DNA of 64,000 bases from Pseudomonas sp. Ga0074129. GTDB lineage: Bacteria > Pseudomonadota > Gammaproteobacteria > Pseudomonadales > Pseudomonadaceae. Position 1 is the stretch's first letter, and each line of letters opens with the position of its first letter. Below, piece after piece: positions 9,151 through 19,200 of this stretch. The notes beneath the pieces were generated by a model. It was given only the letters and a program-made list of their open reading frames with translations, did no database searches and was not told the origin of the DNA. Location: positions 1 through 64,000 of the forward strand of contig LNDO01000098.1 in the NCBI GenBank assembly GCA_001465025.1. The letters run 5' to 3'. The position numbers and the translations under genes were made by a program.

Positions 9151-10275
9151 TTAACCGCGGTAGTAACGTTGCGGCACAAACGGCGTTTTCGCCACTTTCA
9201 TCGCCACGCGCTTGCCGCGCACCATGGCCCATACCTCGGTATCCAGGGCGATATGGCTGCTCTGCACATAACCCATGGCCACAGGCGCAGCCAGGCTTGG
9301 GCCGAAGCCGCCGCTGCATACGGTGCCGATCACATTGCCATCGGCATCGACGATTTCTGCGCCTTCACGCACGGGAACACGTTCTTGCGGCAGCAGGCCG
9401 ACGCGTTTGCTGGCCACGCCTTCTTGCTGTTGGGCGAAGATTCGCTCGGCACCGGGGAAACCGCCAGCACGGGCGCCATCGGCGCGACGCGGCTTGGACA
9501 TGGCCCACAGCAGACTGGCCTCGATCGGCGTGGTGCTGGTGCTCATGTCATGGCCGTAGAGGCACAGGCCCGCTTCCAGGCGCAGCGAGTCGCGTGCGCC
9601 CAGGCCGATGGCCTCGACTTCTGCTTCGGCCAGCAGGCTGCGGGCCAGAGTTTCGGCGTGCTCGCTCGGCACGGAGATTTCGAAGCCGTCTTCGCCGGTG
9701 TAGCCGGAGCGGCTGACGTAGCAGTCGACACCCAGCAGGCGCACCGGGGCGAATTGCATAAAGGTCATTTTCGCAACGATGGGGGCCAGGCGCGCCAGTA
9801 CATCGACGGCTTTCGGGCCTTGCAACGCTAACAGGGCGCGGGATTCGAACAGGCTTTCGATTTCGCACTGGCTGCCAATGTGCTGTTGCAGGTGAGCCAA
9901 GTCTTGCTCTTTACACGCAGCGTTGACCACCAGGAACAGGGTGTCGTTGCCCAAGTTGGCGACCATCAGGTCGTCGAGGATGCCGCCGTTCTCATCGGTG
10001 AACATGGCGTAGCGCTGCATGCCCACGGGCAGGTCGATGATGTCCACCGGCACCAGGGTTTCCAGGGCTTTGGCGGCATTCGCGCCGCGCAGGACGATCT
10101 GGCCCATGTGCGATACATCGAACATGCCGGCGGCGTCGCGGGTGTGCAGGTGTTCTTTCATGACACCCAGCGGGTATTGCACCGGCATGTCATAGCCGGC
10201 GAACGGCACCATGCGTGCGCCCAGTTCGATATGCAGAGCGTGGAGCGGGGTTTTCGCCAGGGTTTCAGTGGTCAT
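9151..10275 (-). CDS. gcvT: Aminomethyltransferase (glycine cleavage T protein)
   Basis: GcvT transfers the aminomethyl carbon from lipoyl-H protein to THF, giving 5,10-methylene-THF and ammonia. The 374-residue protein carries the N-terminal LHIELGARMVPFAGYDMPVQYP block, the MFDVSHMGQ folate-site segment, DDLMVAN and YVSRSGYTGEDGFEI. The start at 10275 is preferred over 10287 because the GGAG within the latter's first codons forms a ribosome site six bases before the second ATG. It is the last gene of the gcvH-gcvP-sdaA-gcvT set. A 179-bp repeat-containing gap separates it from sdaA, so it may also have its own promoter. Confidence 0.93.
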   Translation of the reverse strand: MTTETLAKTPLHALHIELGARMVPFAGYDMPVQYPLGVMKEHLHTRDAAGMFDVSHMGQIVLRGANAAKALETLVPVDIIDLPVGMQRYAMFTDENGGILDDLMVANLGNDTLFLVVNAACKEQDLAHLQQHIGSQCEIESLFESRALLALQGPKAVDVLARLAPIVAKMTFMQFAPVRLLGVDCYVSRSGYTGEDGFEISVPSEHAETLARSLLAEAEVEAIGLGARDSLRLEAGLCLYGHDMSTSTTPIEASLLWAMSKPRRADGARAGGFPGAERIFAQQQEGVASKRVGLLPQERVPVREGAEIVDADGNVIGTVCSGGFGPSLAAPVAMGYVQSSHIALDTEVWAMVRGKRVAMKVAKTPFVPQRYYRG

Positions 10276-10308
10276 GCTGTTCTCCATAAATGTTGTGGGC
10301 GGAGTCTA

Positions 10309-10450
10309 TATCGACCCCTCTCCCTAGCCATCTCCCCGGAGGGGCGAGGGGATGGTCCGGTGTTATTAATACGTTCCATGGAGGGTCTCGCTAGAGCGGC
10401 CCTCATCCGAACGCGGCCCGCCCCAGCCCCTCTCCCGAGGGAAAGGGGAG
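10309..10450. repeat. Intergenic GC-rich inverted-repeat element between sdaA and gcvT
   Basis: The segment contains CCCCTCTCCC near 10315 and again near 10428, paired with GGAGGGGCGAGGGG and GAGGGAAAGGGGAGG. It therefore consists of several mutually complementary C/G-rich blocks around an AT-rich middle. It has no ORF. It separates two genes of one pathway and could form RNA structure that affects relative gcvT expression. Confidence 0.5.
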
Positions 10451-10454
10451 GCAG

Positions 10455-11831
<1,377 letters not shown>

Positions 11832-12031
11832 GTGTTGCTCCGGGTGCGCCATGGCCTATCACCAGCCTCGGTTCAGTTTGAACAGAGGATTCACGGCGTT
11901 TCTGCAGCCAGCGTAGACCGAGACTCACACTGTGCTGCGAAGGACGTCTGGCTCAGGTTTATTGTTCTTGTGGGTGCAGCTAACCCGCCTCGGTTAGAGG
12001 TGAGTCGAAATTCTTGGGTTGAACCGACCTT

Positions 12032-12089
12032 GTAACCCGGATGAAACCGGGGAAGTTTTCGCAAGCTTCCCGGATTTCGTCCGGGCTAC
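12032..12089. repeat. Imperfect inverted repeat (GTAGCCCGGA family)
   Basis: The left arm (GTAACCCGGATGAAACCGGG) and right arm (CCCGGATTTCGTCCGGGCTAC) pair with a few mismatches around a short loop. It belongs to the same family as the 9074-9141 element. It lies in the 297-bp gap between gcvP and sdaA, where no gene is seen. Confidence 0.7.
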
Positions 12090-12128
12090 GGTTGCCGCTC
12101 ACCTTCGGGGTCAGCGGCATAGACACCT

Positions 12129-14981
12129 TTACGCGTCCTGATACGCCTCGATGGACGGGCAGGCACAGATCAGGTTGCGGTCGCCGAACACGTTATCCAC
12201 GCGGCCGACCGGCGGCCAGTATTTGGCCTCGATCAGGCTGGCCACGGGGTACACGGCCTGCTCGCGGCTGTAGGCGTGAGTCCACTCGCCGACCAGTTCC
12301 AAGGCAGTGTGCGGAGCGTTTTTCAGTGGGTTGTCGTTGGCATCCAACTGGCCAGCTTCCACCGCACGAATCTCGTTGCGGATGGCGATCATGGCGTCGC
12401 AGAAGCGGTCCAGCTCTTCCTTGGATTCGCTTTCGGTCGGTTCGATCATCAGCGTGCCGGCGACTGGGAAGGACATGGTCGGAGCATGGAAACCGAAGTC
12501 GATCAGGCGCTTGGCCACGTCATCAACGCTGATGCCGCTGCTGTCTTTGATCGGACGGATATCCAGAATGCACTCGTGCGCCACCAGGCCGTTGCTGCCC
12601 GAATACAGCACGGGGTAGTGCTCTTCCAGGCGGCGGGCGATGTAGTTGGCGTTGAGGATGGCCATCTGCGAAGCGCGCTTGAGGCCTTCGCCGCCCATCA
12701 TGCTGATGTACATCCAGGTGATCGGCAGAATGCTGGCGCTGCCGAATGGCGCGGCGCTGACGGCACCCTCTTTACGGGCCATGTGGCCGTGGCCGGGCAG
12801 GAAGGGGATCAGGTGTTCCTTCACGCCAATTGGGCCCACACCGGGGCCGCCACCGCCGTGCGGAATGCAGAAGGTCTTGTGCAGGTTCAGGTGCGACACG
12901 TCGCCACCGAACTGACCCGGTGCGCAGAGGCCGACCATGGCGTTCATGTTGGCGCCGTCGATGTACACCTGGCCGCCGTTGTCGTGAATGATCTGGCAGA
13001 TTTCGCGGATGCCTTCCTCAAACACGCCGTGGGTCGACGGGTAGGTGATCATGATCGCGGCGAGGCGCTCTTTGTGCTCTTCGGCCTTGGCTTTGAGGTC
13101 GGCGATATCCACGTTGCCGCTGCTGTCGCAGGCGGTCACGACGACGCGCATACCGACCATGCTGGCGGTGGCCGGGTTGGTGCCGTGAGCCGATTGCGGG
13201 ATCAGGCAGATGTCGCGCTGATCATCGCCACGGCTCAGGTGATAGGCGCGAATAGCCATCAGACCGGCGTATTCGCCTTGGGAGCCGGCGTTCGGCTGCA
13301 GGGAAATGCCGTCGTAACCGGTGGCCGCGCAGAGCATGGCTTCCAGTTCTGTGGTCAGTTGGCTGTAGCCTTGGCTTTGCTCGGTCGGGGCGAAGGGGTG
13401 CAGGTTGCCGAATTCGGCCCAGGTCACCGGGATCATTTCGCTGGCAGCGTTGAGCTTCATGGTGCACGAGCCCAGCGGGATCATGCTGCGGTCCAGCGCC
13501 AGGTCCTTGTCGGCCAGCTTGCGCAGGTAGCGCATCAGCTCGGTTTCGCTGTGGTAGCGGTTGAACACCGGGTGGCTGAGGATTTCCGATTCGCGCAGCA
13601 GGCCTTTTGGCAGTTGGGCCGTCACGCCAGCCGCCAGTTCCGCAAAGGCCGGTACAGCCTTGCCGTCGGCGAAGACCGCCAGCAGGGCTTCAACGGCCGC
13701 TTGATCGGTGGTCTCATCCAAGGACAGGCCCAGACGCTCGCCGTCGATTTCACGCAGGTTGATCCCAGCCTTGCGCGCAGCGGCGTGCAGGGCTGCGGTT
13801 TTGCCGCCAGTGGCCAGGGTCAGGGTGTCGAAGAAGAATGCCTGTTCAACGCTGTAACCCAATGCACGCAGGCCTTTGGCCAGGATCGCAGTGAACTGGT
13901 GGGTGCGCTGGGCGATTTGCACCAGACCTTTCGGGCCGTGGTACACGGCGTACATGCTGGCGATGTTGGCCAGCAGCACCTGCGCGGTGCAGATGTTGCT
14001 GGTGGCCTTCTCGCGGCGGATGTGTTGCTCGCGGGTTTGCATGGCCAGGCGCAGGGCCGGCTTGCCGAAGCGGTCGATCGACATGCCGACCAGGCGGCCC
14101 GGCATATCGCGCTTGAATGCATCACGGGTAGCAAAGTAAGCGGCATGTGGGCCACCGAAGCCCAGCGGCACACCGAAACGCTGCGCGCTGCCCAGGGCTA
14201 CGTCGGCACCGAATTCGCCCGGCGGGGTGAGCAGGGTCAGGGCCAGCAGATCAGCGGCCACGGCCACCAGGGCATTGGCGGCGTGGAAGCGCTCAACCAG
14301 TTCGCGGTAGTCGAAGATGTCGCCATTGCTCGCCGGGTATTGCAGCAGCGCGCCGAAGTAGGCGCTGGCGTCGGTGATCGCAGCTTCATCGCCCACCACG
14401 ACTTCAATGCCCAGAGGCTCGGCGCGGGTGCGCAGCACGTCGAGGGTTTGCGGGTGGCAATGCTGGGAGGCGAAGAAGGCGTTGCTGGCCTTGTTCTTTG
14501 ACAGGCGTTTGCAGAAGGTCATGGCTTCGGCAGCGGCGGTGGCTTCGTCCAGCAGCGAGGCGTTGGCGATCTGCATACCGGTGAGGTCGCTGATCAGGGT
14601 CTGGAAGTTCAGCAGCGATTCCAAGCGGCCTTGGGAAATTTCTGGCTGATACGGGGTGTAGGCGGTGTACCACGCTGGATTTTCCAGCAGGTTACGCAGG
14701 ATCGGGCTCGGCGTGTGGGTGCCGTAGTAGCCCTGGCCAATGTAGGTTTTGAACTGCTGGTTCTTGGCCGCGATGGTTTTGATCTTGGCCAGGGCGTCGG
14801 CTTCCGACAGGCCCGGCTGTGCGCCGAGGATGCTGGTGCCTTTAATGCTCTCGGGAATGACGTTATCGGTCAGTGCGTCGATGCTGGCGTAGCCGAGCAG
14901 GTCGAGCATGGCCGCGGTGTCTGCGTCACGTGGGCCGATGTGGCGGGCGATAAATTCGTTCTGGGTGGTCAGCTTGGTCAT
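12129..14981 (-). CDS. gcvP: Glycine dehydrogenase (decarboxylating), P protein
   Basis: GcvP is the PLP-dependent decarboxylase of the glycine cleavage system, passing the aminomethyl group to lipoyl-H protein. The protein is 950 residues, the usual single-chain form with two homologous halves. The N-terminal half starts [21 protein letters not shown]. The catalytic half contains [22 protein letters not shown] with the PLP lysine. The start is ATG 14981; a GTG immediately before it is in frame. The gene begins 9 bp after the gcvH stop, so the two are translated from one mRNA. The long plus-strand ORF opposite it is a codon-bias shadow. Confidence 0.96.
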   Translation of the reverse strand: MTKLTTQNEFIARHIGPRDADTAAMLDLLGYASIDALTDNVIPESIKGTSILGAQPGLSEADALAKIKTIAAKNQQFKTYIGQGYYGTHTPSPILRNLLENPAWYTAYTPYQPEISQGRLESLLNFQTLISDLTGMQIANASLLDEATAAAEAMTFCKRLSKNKASNAFFASQHCHPQTLDVLRTRAEPLGIEVVVGDEAAITDASAYFGALLQYPASNGDIFDYRELVERFHAANALVAVAADLLALTLLTPPGEFGADVALGSAQRFGVPLGFGGPHAAYFATRDAFKRDMPGRLVGMSIDRFGKPALRLAMQTREQHIRREKATSNICTAQVLLANIASMYAVYHGPKGLVQIAQRTHQFTAILAKGLRALGYSVEQAFFFDTLTLATGGKTAALHAAARKAGINLREIDGERLGLSLDETTDQAAVEALLAVFADGKAVPAFAELAAGVTAQLPKGLLRESEILSHPVFNRYHSETELMRYLRKLADKDLALDRSMIPLGSCTMKLNAASEMIPVTWAEFGNLHPFAPTEQSQGYSQLTTELEAMLCAATGYDGISLQPNAGSQGEYAGLMAIRAYHLSRGDDQRDICLIPQSAHGTNPATASMVGMRVVVTACDSSGNVDIADLKAKAEEHKERLAAIMITYPSTHGVFEEGIREICQIIHDNGGQVYIDGANMNAMVGLCAPGQFGGDVSHLNLHKTFCIPHGGGGPGVGPIGVKEHLIPFLPGHGHMARKEGAVSAAPFGSASILPITWMYISMMGGEGLKRASQMAILNANYIARRLEEHYPVLYSGSNGLVAHECILDIRPIKDSSGISVDDVAKRLIDFGFHAPTMSFPVAGTLMIEPTESESKEELDRFCDAMIAIRNEIRAVEAGQLDANDNPLKNAPHTALELVGEWTHAYSREQAVYPVASLIEAKYWPPVGRVDNVFGDRNLICACPSIEAYQDA

Positions 14982-14990
14982 CACAATCTC

Positions 14991-15374
14991 TCAGGCGTCA
15001 GCATTGGCGTTGAGCAGGCGCTCGTAAGCGGCCTGGTCGAGCAGGTCGGCAACGGCGCTGGCATTGGCCGGCCGAAAACGGAAGAACCAGCCCTTGCCCA
15101 GGGGGTCTTCGTTGACCAGCTCAGGGCTGGATTCTAGCTCGGCATTGACCTCAACCACCTCACCGTCCAGCGGCATGGCGATATTGCTGGCAGCTTTTAC
15201 CGACTCCAGCACCGCGACTTCGTCACCCCCGGCGTAGCGCTGTACGTCTGGCAGTTGGACGAATACCACATCACCCAGGGCGTCCTGGGCGTAGGCGGTA
15301 ATGCCGACCGTAATCAGGCCATCGGCATCCTGACGCAGCCATTCGTGCTCAACGGTAAAACGTAATTCGCTCAT
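14991..15374 (-). CDS. gcvH: Glycine cleavage H protein
   Basis: The 127-residue lipoyl carrier shuttles the aminomethyl intermediate between P and T proteins. The lipoylation site is the Lys in LESVKAASNI, around residue 64, preceded by the expected GDEVAVLESVK strand. The C-terminus (NEDPLGKGWFFRFRPANASA) is typical. It is the first gene of the gcv set. Upstream lie a sigma-54 type promoter (15465-15479) and repeated operator-like sites, implying activation by an enhancer-binding protein. No glycine riboswitch is seen in its roughly 80-nt leader. Confidence 0.95.
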   Translation of the reverse strand: MSELRFTVEHEWLRQDADGLITVGITAYAQDALGDVVFVQLPDVQRYAGGDEVAVLESVKAASNIAMPLDGEVVEVNAELESSPELVNEDPLGKGWFFRFRPANASAVADLLDQAAYERLLNANADA

Positions 15375-15464
15375 GTGTACTCCTCAAGGGTGATGACTCG
15401 CCCTTCTGTTGGGGCGATGTGCAGGGTGCTTGTGCGCGGCAGCAAGCAGGATGATGGATTACAA

Positions 15465-15479
15465 GCAAGCTGGGTGCCA
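15465..15479 (-). promoter_or_regulatory. Sigma-54 (RpoN) promoter of the gcvH-gcvP operon
   Basis: On the minus strand the sequence is TGGCACCCAGCTTGCT. It matches the RpoN consensus TGGCACG-N4-TTGCT at all but one specified base and has exact GG-N10-GC spacing. The -12 GC lies about 90 nt before the gcvH ATG. Sigma-54 control of a glycine-inducible gcv operon is established for the GcsR system of Pseudomonas aeruginosa. Confidence 0.85.
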
Positions 15480-15542
15480 TTGTTATTTTTATCAATAAAA
15501 ACAATGGTTTATGTGTTTTCGCGAGGGCTGCTCATAGCTGTT

Positions 15543-15560
15543 TGTATTGAATTCGATACG
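15543..15560. promoter_or_regulatory. Putative GcsR-type operator, site 1
   Basis: TGTATTG-AATT-CGATACG has two 7-bp half sites around a 4-bp spacer. It is identical at 16 of 18 positions to site 3 (15642-15659). Its distance upstream of the sigma-54 promoter is typical of an enhancer-binding protein site. Confidence 0.6.
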
Positions 15561-15601
15561 GTTTTTGCCGGTAATGCTCGTAGCGCTGCATAAGAGGGCC
15601 T

Positions 15602-15659
15602 GATGTCGTGGTCTGAACGCTTTGTGTCGTATTCATTACGGTGTGTTGAAATCGATACG
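15602..15659. promoter_or_regulatory. Putative tandem GcsR-type operator array, sites 2 and 3 plus a weak copy
   Basis: Site 2 (15623-15640) is TGTGTCG-TATT-CATTACG and site 3 (15642-15659) is TGTGTTG-AAAT-CGATACG. A weaker copy, GATGTCG-TGGT-CTGAACG, occupies 15602-15619. Starts are spaced 21 and 19 bp, about two helical turns, putting the sites on one DNA face. The 7-4-7 layout agrees with the GcsR consensus as I recall it. Confidence 0.6.
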
Positions 15660-15879
15660 TTTGCCGTGCCGGTATGCGGCTGGCGCCTTTGCGTTGCGCC
15701 ATTCACTGGCGCTATGGCGCGTTATTGGGGTTGTTCATGGCATCGCGCGAAGTGGCTGGCGCAGAGGCTTGTTCACTCTTTCGAGTGACAGGGCAAATAC
15801 CTCTTTCGGGCGCTTATCCCGCCTCAGGCCTCTGGTTAGCGTGAAGCCTCAACACGAAATCCGCTTCCAGGAGTGCCGC

Positions 15880-17646
15880 ATGAGAACAACAAAAAGACAT
15901 GCCACCTTCCAGCCCAGTGTTTTGGCGCTTGCCATCGCGCTGGGCTGTGTCGCGCCGGTTCAGGCCGTAACGTTCAATTTTGGTGAGGTCGAAGCGCAGT
16001 TCGATTCTTCACTGTCGGTGGGTGCCAGTTGGTCAGTGCGTGATGCCGACCGCGACTTTATCTCCACGGCCAGCGGCGGGCAGGCGTCTTCGCGCACCTC
16101 GGACGATGGCCGTTTGAACTTTGAGAAGGGCAAGACCTTCTCGAAAATCTTCAAAGGTATTCACGACCTGGAATTGAAGTACGGCGACACCGGCATCTTT
16201 ATCCGCGGTAAGTACTGGTACGACTTTGAAACCAAGGACGAAGGCCGCGAGTTTTACGACATTCAGGACAACAACCGCAAAACAGCGGCGCAGTCTTCCG
16301 GGGCGCAGATTCTCGATGCCTTCATCTACCACAACTACAACCTGGGCAGCCTGCCGGGCAGTGTGCGGGTGGGTAAGCAGGTGGTCAGCTGGGGCGAGAG
16401 CACCTTTATTGCGAACAGCATCAACTCCATCAACCCGGTGGACGTGGCGGCATTTCGCCGACCCGGTGCCGAGATCAAGGAAGGCCTGATTCCGGTCAAC
16501 ATGCTCTATGTCTCGCAGAGCCTGACCGATACCCTGAGCATGGAGGCTTTCTACCAGTTGGAGTGGGACCAGACCGTGGTGGATAACTGCGGCACCTTCT
16601 TCTCCAGCGCCGATGTGTTGGCCGACGGTTGCGAGGACCGCCTGGCCGTATTTGGCCCTGATCTGCCGCCGGGTGTGTCGAACAACGCCTTTGTTGATAA
16701 CGCCTACATCCCGCGCGCCGGTGATCGCGACGCCCGTGACAGTGGCCAATACGGCATCGCCCTGCGCTGGTTTGCTGAGTCGCTGAATGACACCGAGTTC
16801 GGGGCCTATGCCATGAACTACCACAGCCGTGGCCCGGTGTTCAGCACCATCCGCACCACCACGCCGAACTTTGCGACCTTTATTCCGGGCGCACCGAACG
16901 CCCGTTACTTTCTCGAATACCCCGAAGACATCCGCCTGTATGGCCTGAGCTTCCAGACCAACGTGAGCGGCACGGCGCTGTCGGGCGAAGTGAGCTACCG
17001 GCCGAACATGCCATTGCAGATCAACTCCACGGACCTGTCGTTTGGCGCGTTGGGGCTGCCGTTCAGCCCGGTTTTTCAGAGCGGTCACGCGCGCAACGTC
17101 GCCGGTGCTGACCTGCATGGCTATGACCGCCGTGCGGTGACCCAGGCGCAAATGTCAGCCGTGCACTTTATCGACCGTGTACTGGGCGCCAGTCGCCTGA
17201 CCTTACTGGGCGAAGTGGGCTACAACCACGTTGCCGGCATCAGTGACGATATTGGCGAATTGCGCTTTGGCCGTGACCCAATTTACGGGCCGGGTGAATA
17301 CAGCGCGCCGGGTGTCTGCGCCGCCTTTAACGCCGCCAATCCGGATGAATGCCAAGGCGAAGGCTTTTTCACCTCGACCTCCTGGGGTTATCGCCTGCGC
17401 GCCAGCCTGGACTACAGCAACGTGTTTGCCGGGGTCAACCTGTCGCCCAGCGTGGCGTGGTCGCATGACGTAGACGGTTACGGGCCGAACTTCAGTGAAG
17501 GTAACAAGGCCATCAGCATTGGTCTGAATGCCGACTACCAGAACGCCTACACCGCCAGCCTGAGTTACACCGATTTCTTCGGGGGTGACTACAACACGAC
17601 CACTGACCGCGATTTCGTTGCGCTCAGCTTCGGCGTGAACTTCTGA
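15880..17646 (+). CDS. DUF1302 family outer-membrane protein
   Basis: The 588-residue protein starts at ATG 15880 with a CAGGAG site (15868) and a signal peptide ending near APVQAVTF. The mature chain is rich in alternating aromatic and polar residues, with many Gly/Asn/Asp turns, and ends ATDRDFVALSFGVNF in style, with a C-terminal Phe as in beta-barrels. DUF1302 proteins are predicted outer-membrane barrels that nearly always accompany DUF1329 proteins, in loci for hydrophobic substrates or export. It forms an operon with the next gene (29 bp gap). Substrate unknown. The alternative upstream start at 15622 runs through the operator region and is unlikely. Confidence 0.85.
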   Translation: MRTTKRHATFQPSVLALAIALGCVAPVQAVTFNFGEVEAQFDSSLSVGASWSVRDADRDFISTASGGQASSRTSDDGRLNFEKGKTFSKIFKGIHDLELKYGDTGIFIRGKYWYDFETKDEGREFYDIQDNNRKTAAQSSGAQILDAFIYHNYNLGSLPGSVRVGKQVVSWGESTFIANSINSINPVDVAAFRRPGAEIKEGLIPVNMLYVSQSLTDTLSMEAFYQLEWDQTVVDNCGTFFSSADVLADGCEDRLAVFGPDLPPGVSNNAFVDNAYIPRAGDRDARDSGQYGIALRWFAESLNDTEFGAYAMNYHSRGPVFSTIRTTTPNFATFIPGAPNARYFLEYPEDIRLYGLSFQTNVSGTALSGEVSYRPNMPLQINSTDLSFGALGLPFSPVFQSGHARNVAGADLHGYDRRAVTQAQMSAVHFIDRVLGASRLTLLGEVGYNHVAGISDDIGELRFGRDPIYGPGEYSAPGVCAAFNAANPDECQGEGFFTSTSWGYRLRASLDYSNVFAGVNLSPSVAWSHDVDGYGPNFSEGNKAISIGLNADYQNAYTASLSYTDFFGGDYNTTTDRDFVALSFGVNF

Positions 17647-17675
17647 TTAACGCAGTGCAAAAGGATCCGTACACC

Positions 17676-19046
17676 ATGAAAAGCACAAGAATCCTGCAAG
17701 CGGGTGCGCTGGCGCTGACCTTGCTCGCCAGCAGCGTGATGGCTGCAGTCTCTGAGCAAGAAGCCGCGCAACTGGGCACCACCCTGACACCGCTGGGCGG
17801 TGAAATGGCCGGAAACGCCGAGGGCACTATCCCGGCCTGGACCGGTGGTTTGTCCACCAATGCGGCGGCGGTGGATGGCAAAGGCTTTTTGGCCGACCCG
17901 TTTGCCAATGAGCAACCGCTGTTCACCATCACGGCGGCCAATGCGGCGCAGTACAAGGACAAACTCTCGGCCGGTCAGATGGCCATGCTGCAGCGCTACC
18001 CGGACACCTACAAAATTCCGGTATACCCGACCCATCGCACCACCTCCGTGCCCGCAGCGATTGGCGAAGCGGCCAAGGTCAGTGCGTTGAACACCACCGC
18101 AGTCGATGGCGGCAACGGGCTGCAAAACTTCAATGCCAGCCGTTATTACGCCTTCCCCATCCCCAAGGCGGGCGTGGAAGTGGTGTGGAACCATGTCACC
18201 CGTTATCGCGGCGGTAACACACGGCGCGTGGTGACCCAGGCCACGCCGCAAACCAATGGCTCTTACAGTTTGGTCAAGTTTGAGGACGAAGTGGCCTTCC
18301 CGGCGGACATGCCCGACCTAGATCCGGCCAAGGGCAGCAACATCCTGCTCTACTTCAAACAGAGCGTGACGGCCCCTTCGCGCCTGGCCGGTAACGTGCT
18401 GCTGGTACACGAGACCATCGATCAGGTGAAAGAGCCGCGTCTGGCGTGGATCTACAACGCCGGTCAGCGCCGCGTGCGTCGTGCCCCGCAGGTGGCCTAT
18501 GACGGCCCGGGCACCGCGTCCGATGGTATGCGCACGGCGGATAACTTCGACATGTTCTCCGGCGCGCCGGATCGCTATGACTGGCAGTTGGTGGGCAAGA
18601 AGGAAATGTACATTCCGTACAACAGCTTCAAGCTCGATTCGCCGTCATTGAAGTACGACGACGTGCTCAAGGCCGGGCACATCAATCAGGACCTGACACG
18701 CTACGAGCTGCACCGCGTCTGGGAAGTGGTGGCCACATTGAAGAGTGGTGAGCGGCATATTTATGCCAAACGTCACATGTACTTCGATGAGGACAGCTGG
18801 CAAATCGCCCTGGTCGATCACTACGACGGCCGTGGCCAACTGTGGCGCGTCGCGGAGGGTCATGCGCAGCACTACTTCAACTATCAGGTGCCGGGCTACA
18901 CCCTGGAAGCCCTGTATGACCTGGTGGCGGGACGCTACCTGGCGCTGGGCATGAAGAACGAAGAACGTACCGCCTATAACTTCGGCTTTAAAGCCTCGGC
19001 GGCCGACTACACCCCGGCGGCGCTGCGCAGCTCAGGTGTGCGCTAA
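17676..19046 (+). CDS. DUF1329 family periplasmic/outer-membrane lipid-handling protein
   Basis: The 456-residue protein has a signal peptide (MKSTRILQAGALALTLLASS, cleavage after VMA) and the DUF1329 N-terminal hallmark AAQLGTTLTPLGGEMAGNAEGTIPAWTGG. Later hallmarks are the RRAPQVAYDGPGTASDGMRTADNFDMFSGAPDRYDW block and YHRVWEV-like segments. DUF1329 has a LolA/LolB-like fold by family description and works with a DUF1302 partner. The start (17676) has an AAGGAT site. It is followed by a strong terminator, closing a two-gene operon; the LuxR-type regulator downstream is a separate unit. Confidence 0.87.
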   Translation: MKSTRILQAGALALTLLASSVMAAVSEQEAAQLGTTLTPLGGEMAGNAEGTIPAWTGGLSTNAAAVDGKGFLADPFANEQPLFTITAANAAQYKDKLSAGQMAMLQRYPDTYKIPVYPTHRTTSVPAAIGEAAKVSALNTTAVDGGNGLQNFNASRYYAFPIPKAGVEVVWNHVTRYRGGNTRRVVTQATPQTNGSYSLVKFEDEVAFPADMPDLDPAKGSNILLYFKQSVTAPSRLAGNVLLVHETIDQVKEPRLAWIYNAGQRRVRRAPQVAYDGPGTASDGMRTADNFDMFSGAPDRYDWQLVGKKEMYIPYNSFKLDSPSLKYDDVLKAGHINQDLTRYELHRVWEVVATLKSGERHIYAKRHMYFDEDSWQIALVDHYDGRGQLWRVAEGHAQHYFNYQVPGYTLEALYDLVAGRYLALGMKNEERTAYNFGFKASAADYTPAALRSSGVR

Positions 19047-19077
19047 CGGCTCTGTGGTATTTGCTACGCCATGATTG

Positions 19078-19103
19078 GGCGGCCTGCGGGCCGCCTTTTT
19101 TAT
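19078..19103 (+). terminator. Rho-independent terminator after DUF1302-DUF1329
   Basis: GGCGGCC pairs with GGCCGCC around a 4-nt loop, followed directly by TTTTTTATT. It ends the operon 30 bp after the DUF1329 stop. Confidence 0.88.
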
Positions 19104-19200
19104 TGCCTGCCATCAGCTGAGGTTATGAAACTGTGACGCACGTTAGCTGAGGTTTAGCCTGCGACTCTTCGGTTCTTGAAAAACAATAAAACGAGCCGCC

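Noticed and set aside
12276-14501. A 741-codon plus-strand ORF opposite gcvP
   Set aside because: It is fully antisense to gcvP, whose protein is recognisable throughout. The translation is Val/Ala/Gly/His/Gln-rich, as expected from the complement of a G/C-ending codon pattern.
15375-15464. Glycine riboswitch in the gcvH leader
   Set aside because: The leader of about 80 nt is too short for the tandem aptamer and lacks its conserved helices. The sigma-54 promoter and operator sites give a better regulatory explanation.
16033-17151. A 372-codon minus-strand ORF within the DUF1302 gene
   Set aside because: Shadow of the barrel protein's codon bias; no start context or family resemblance.
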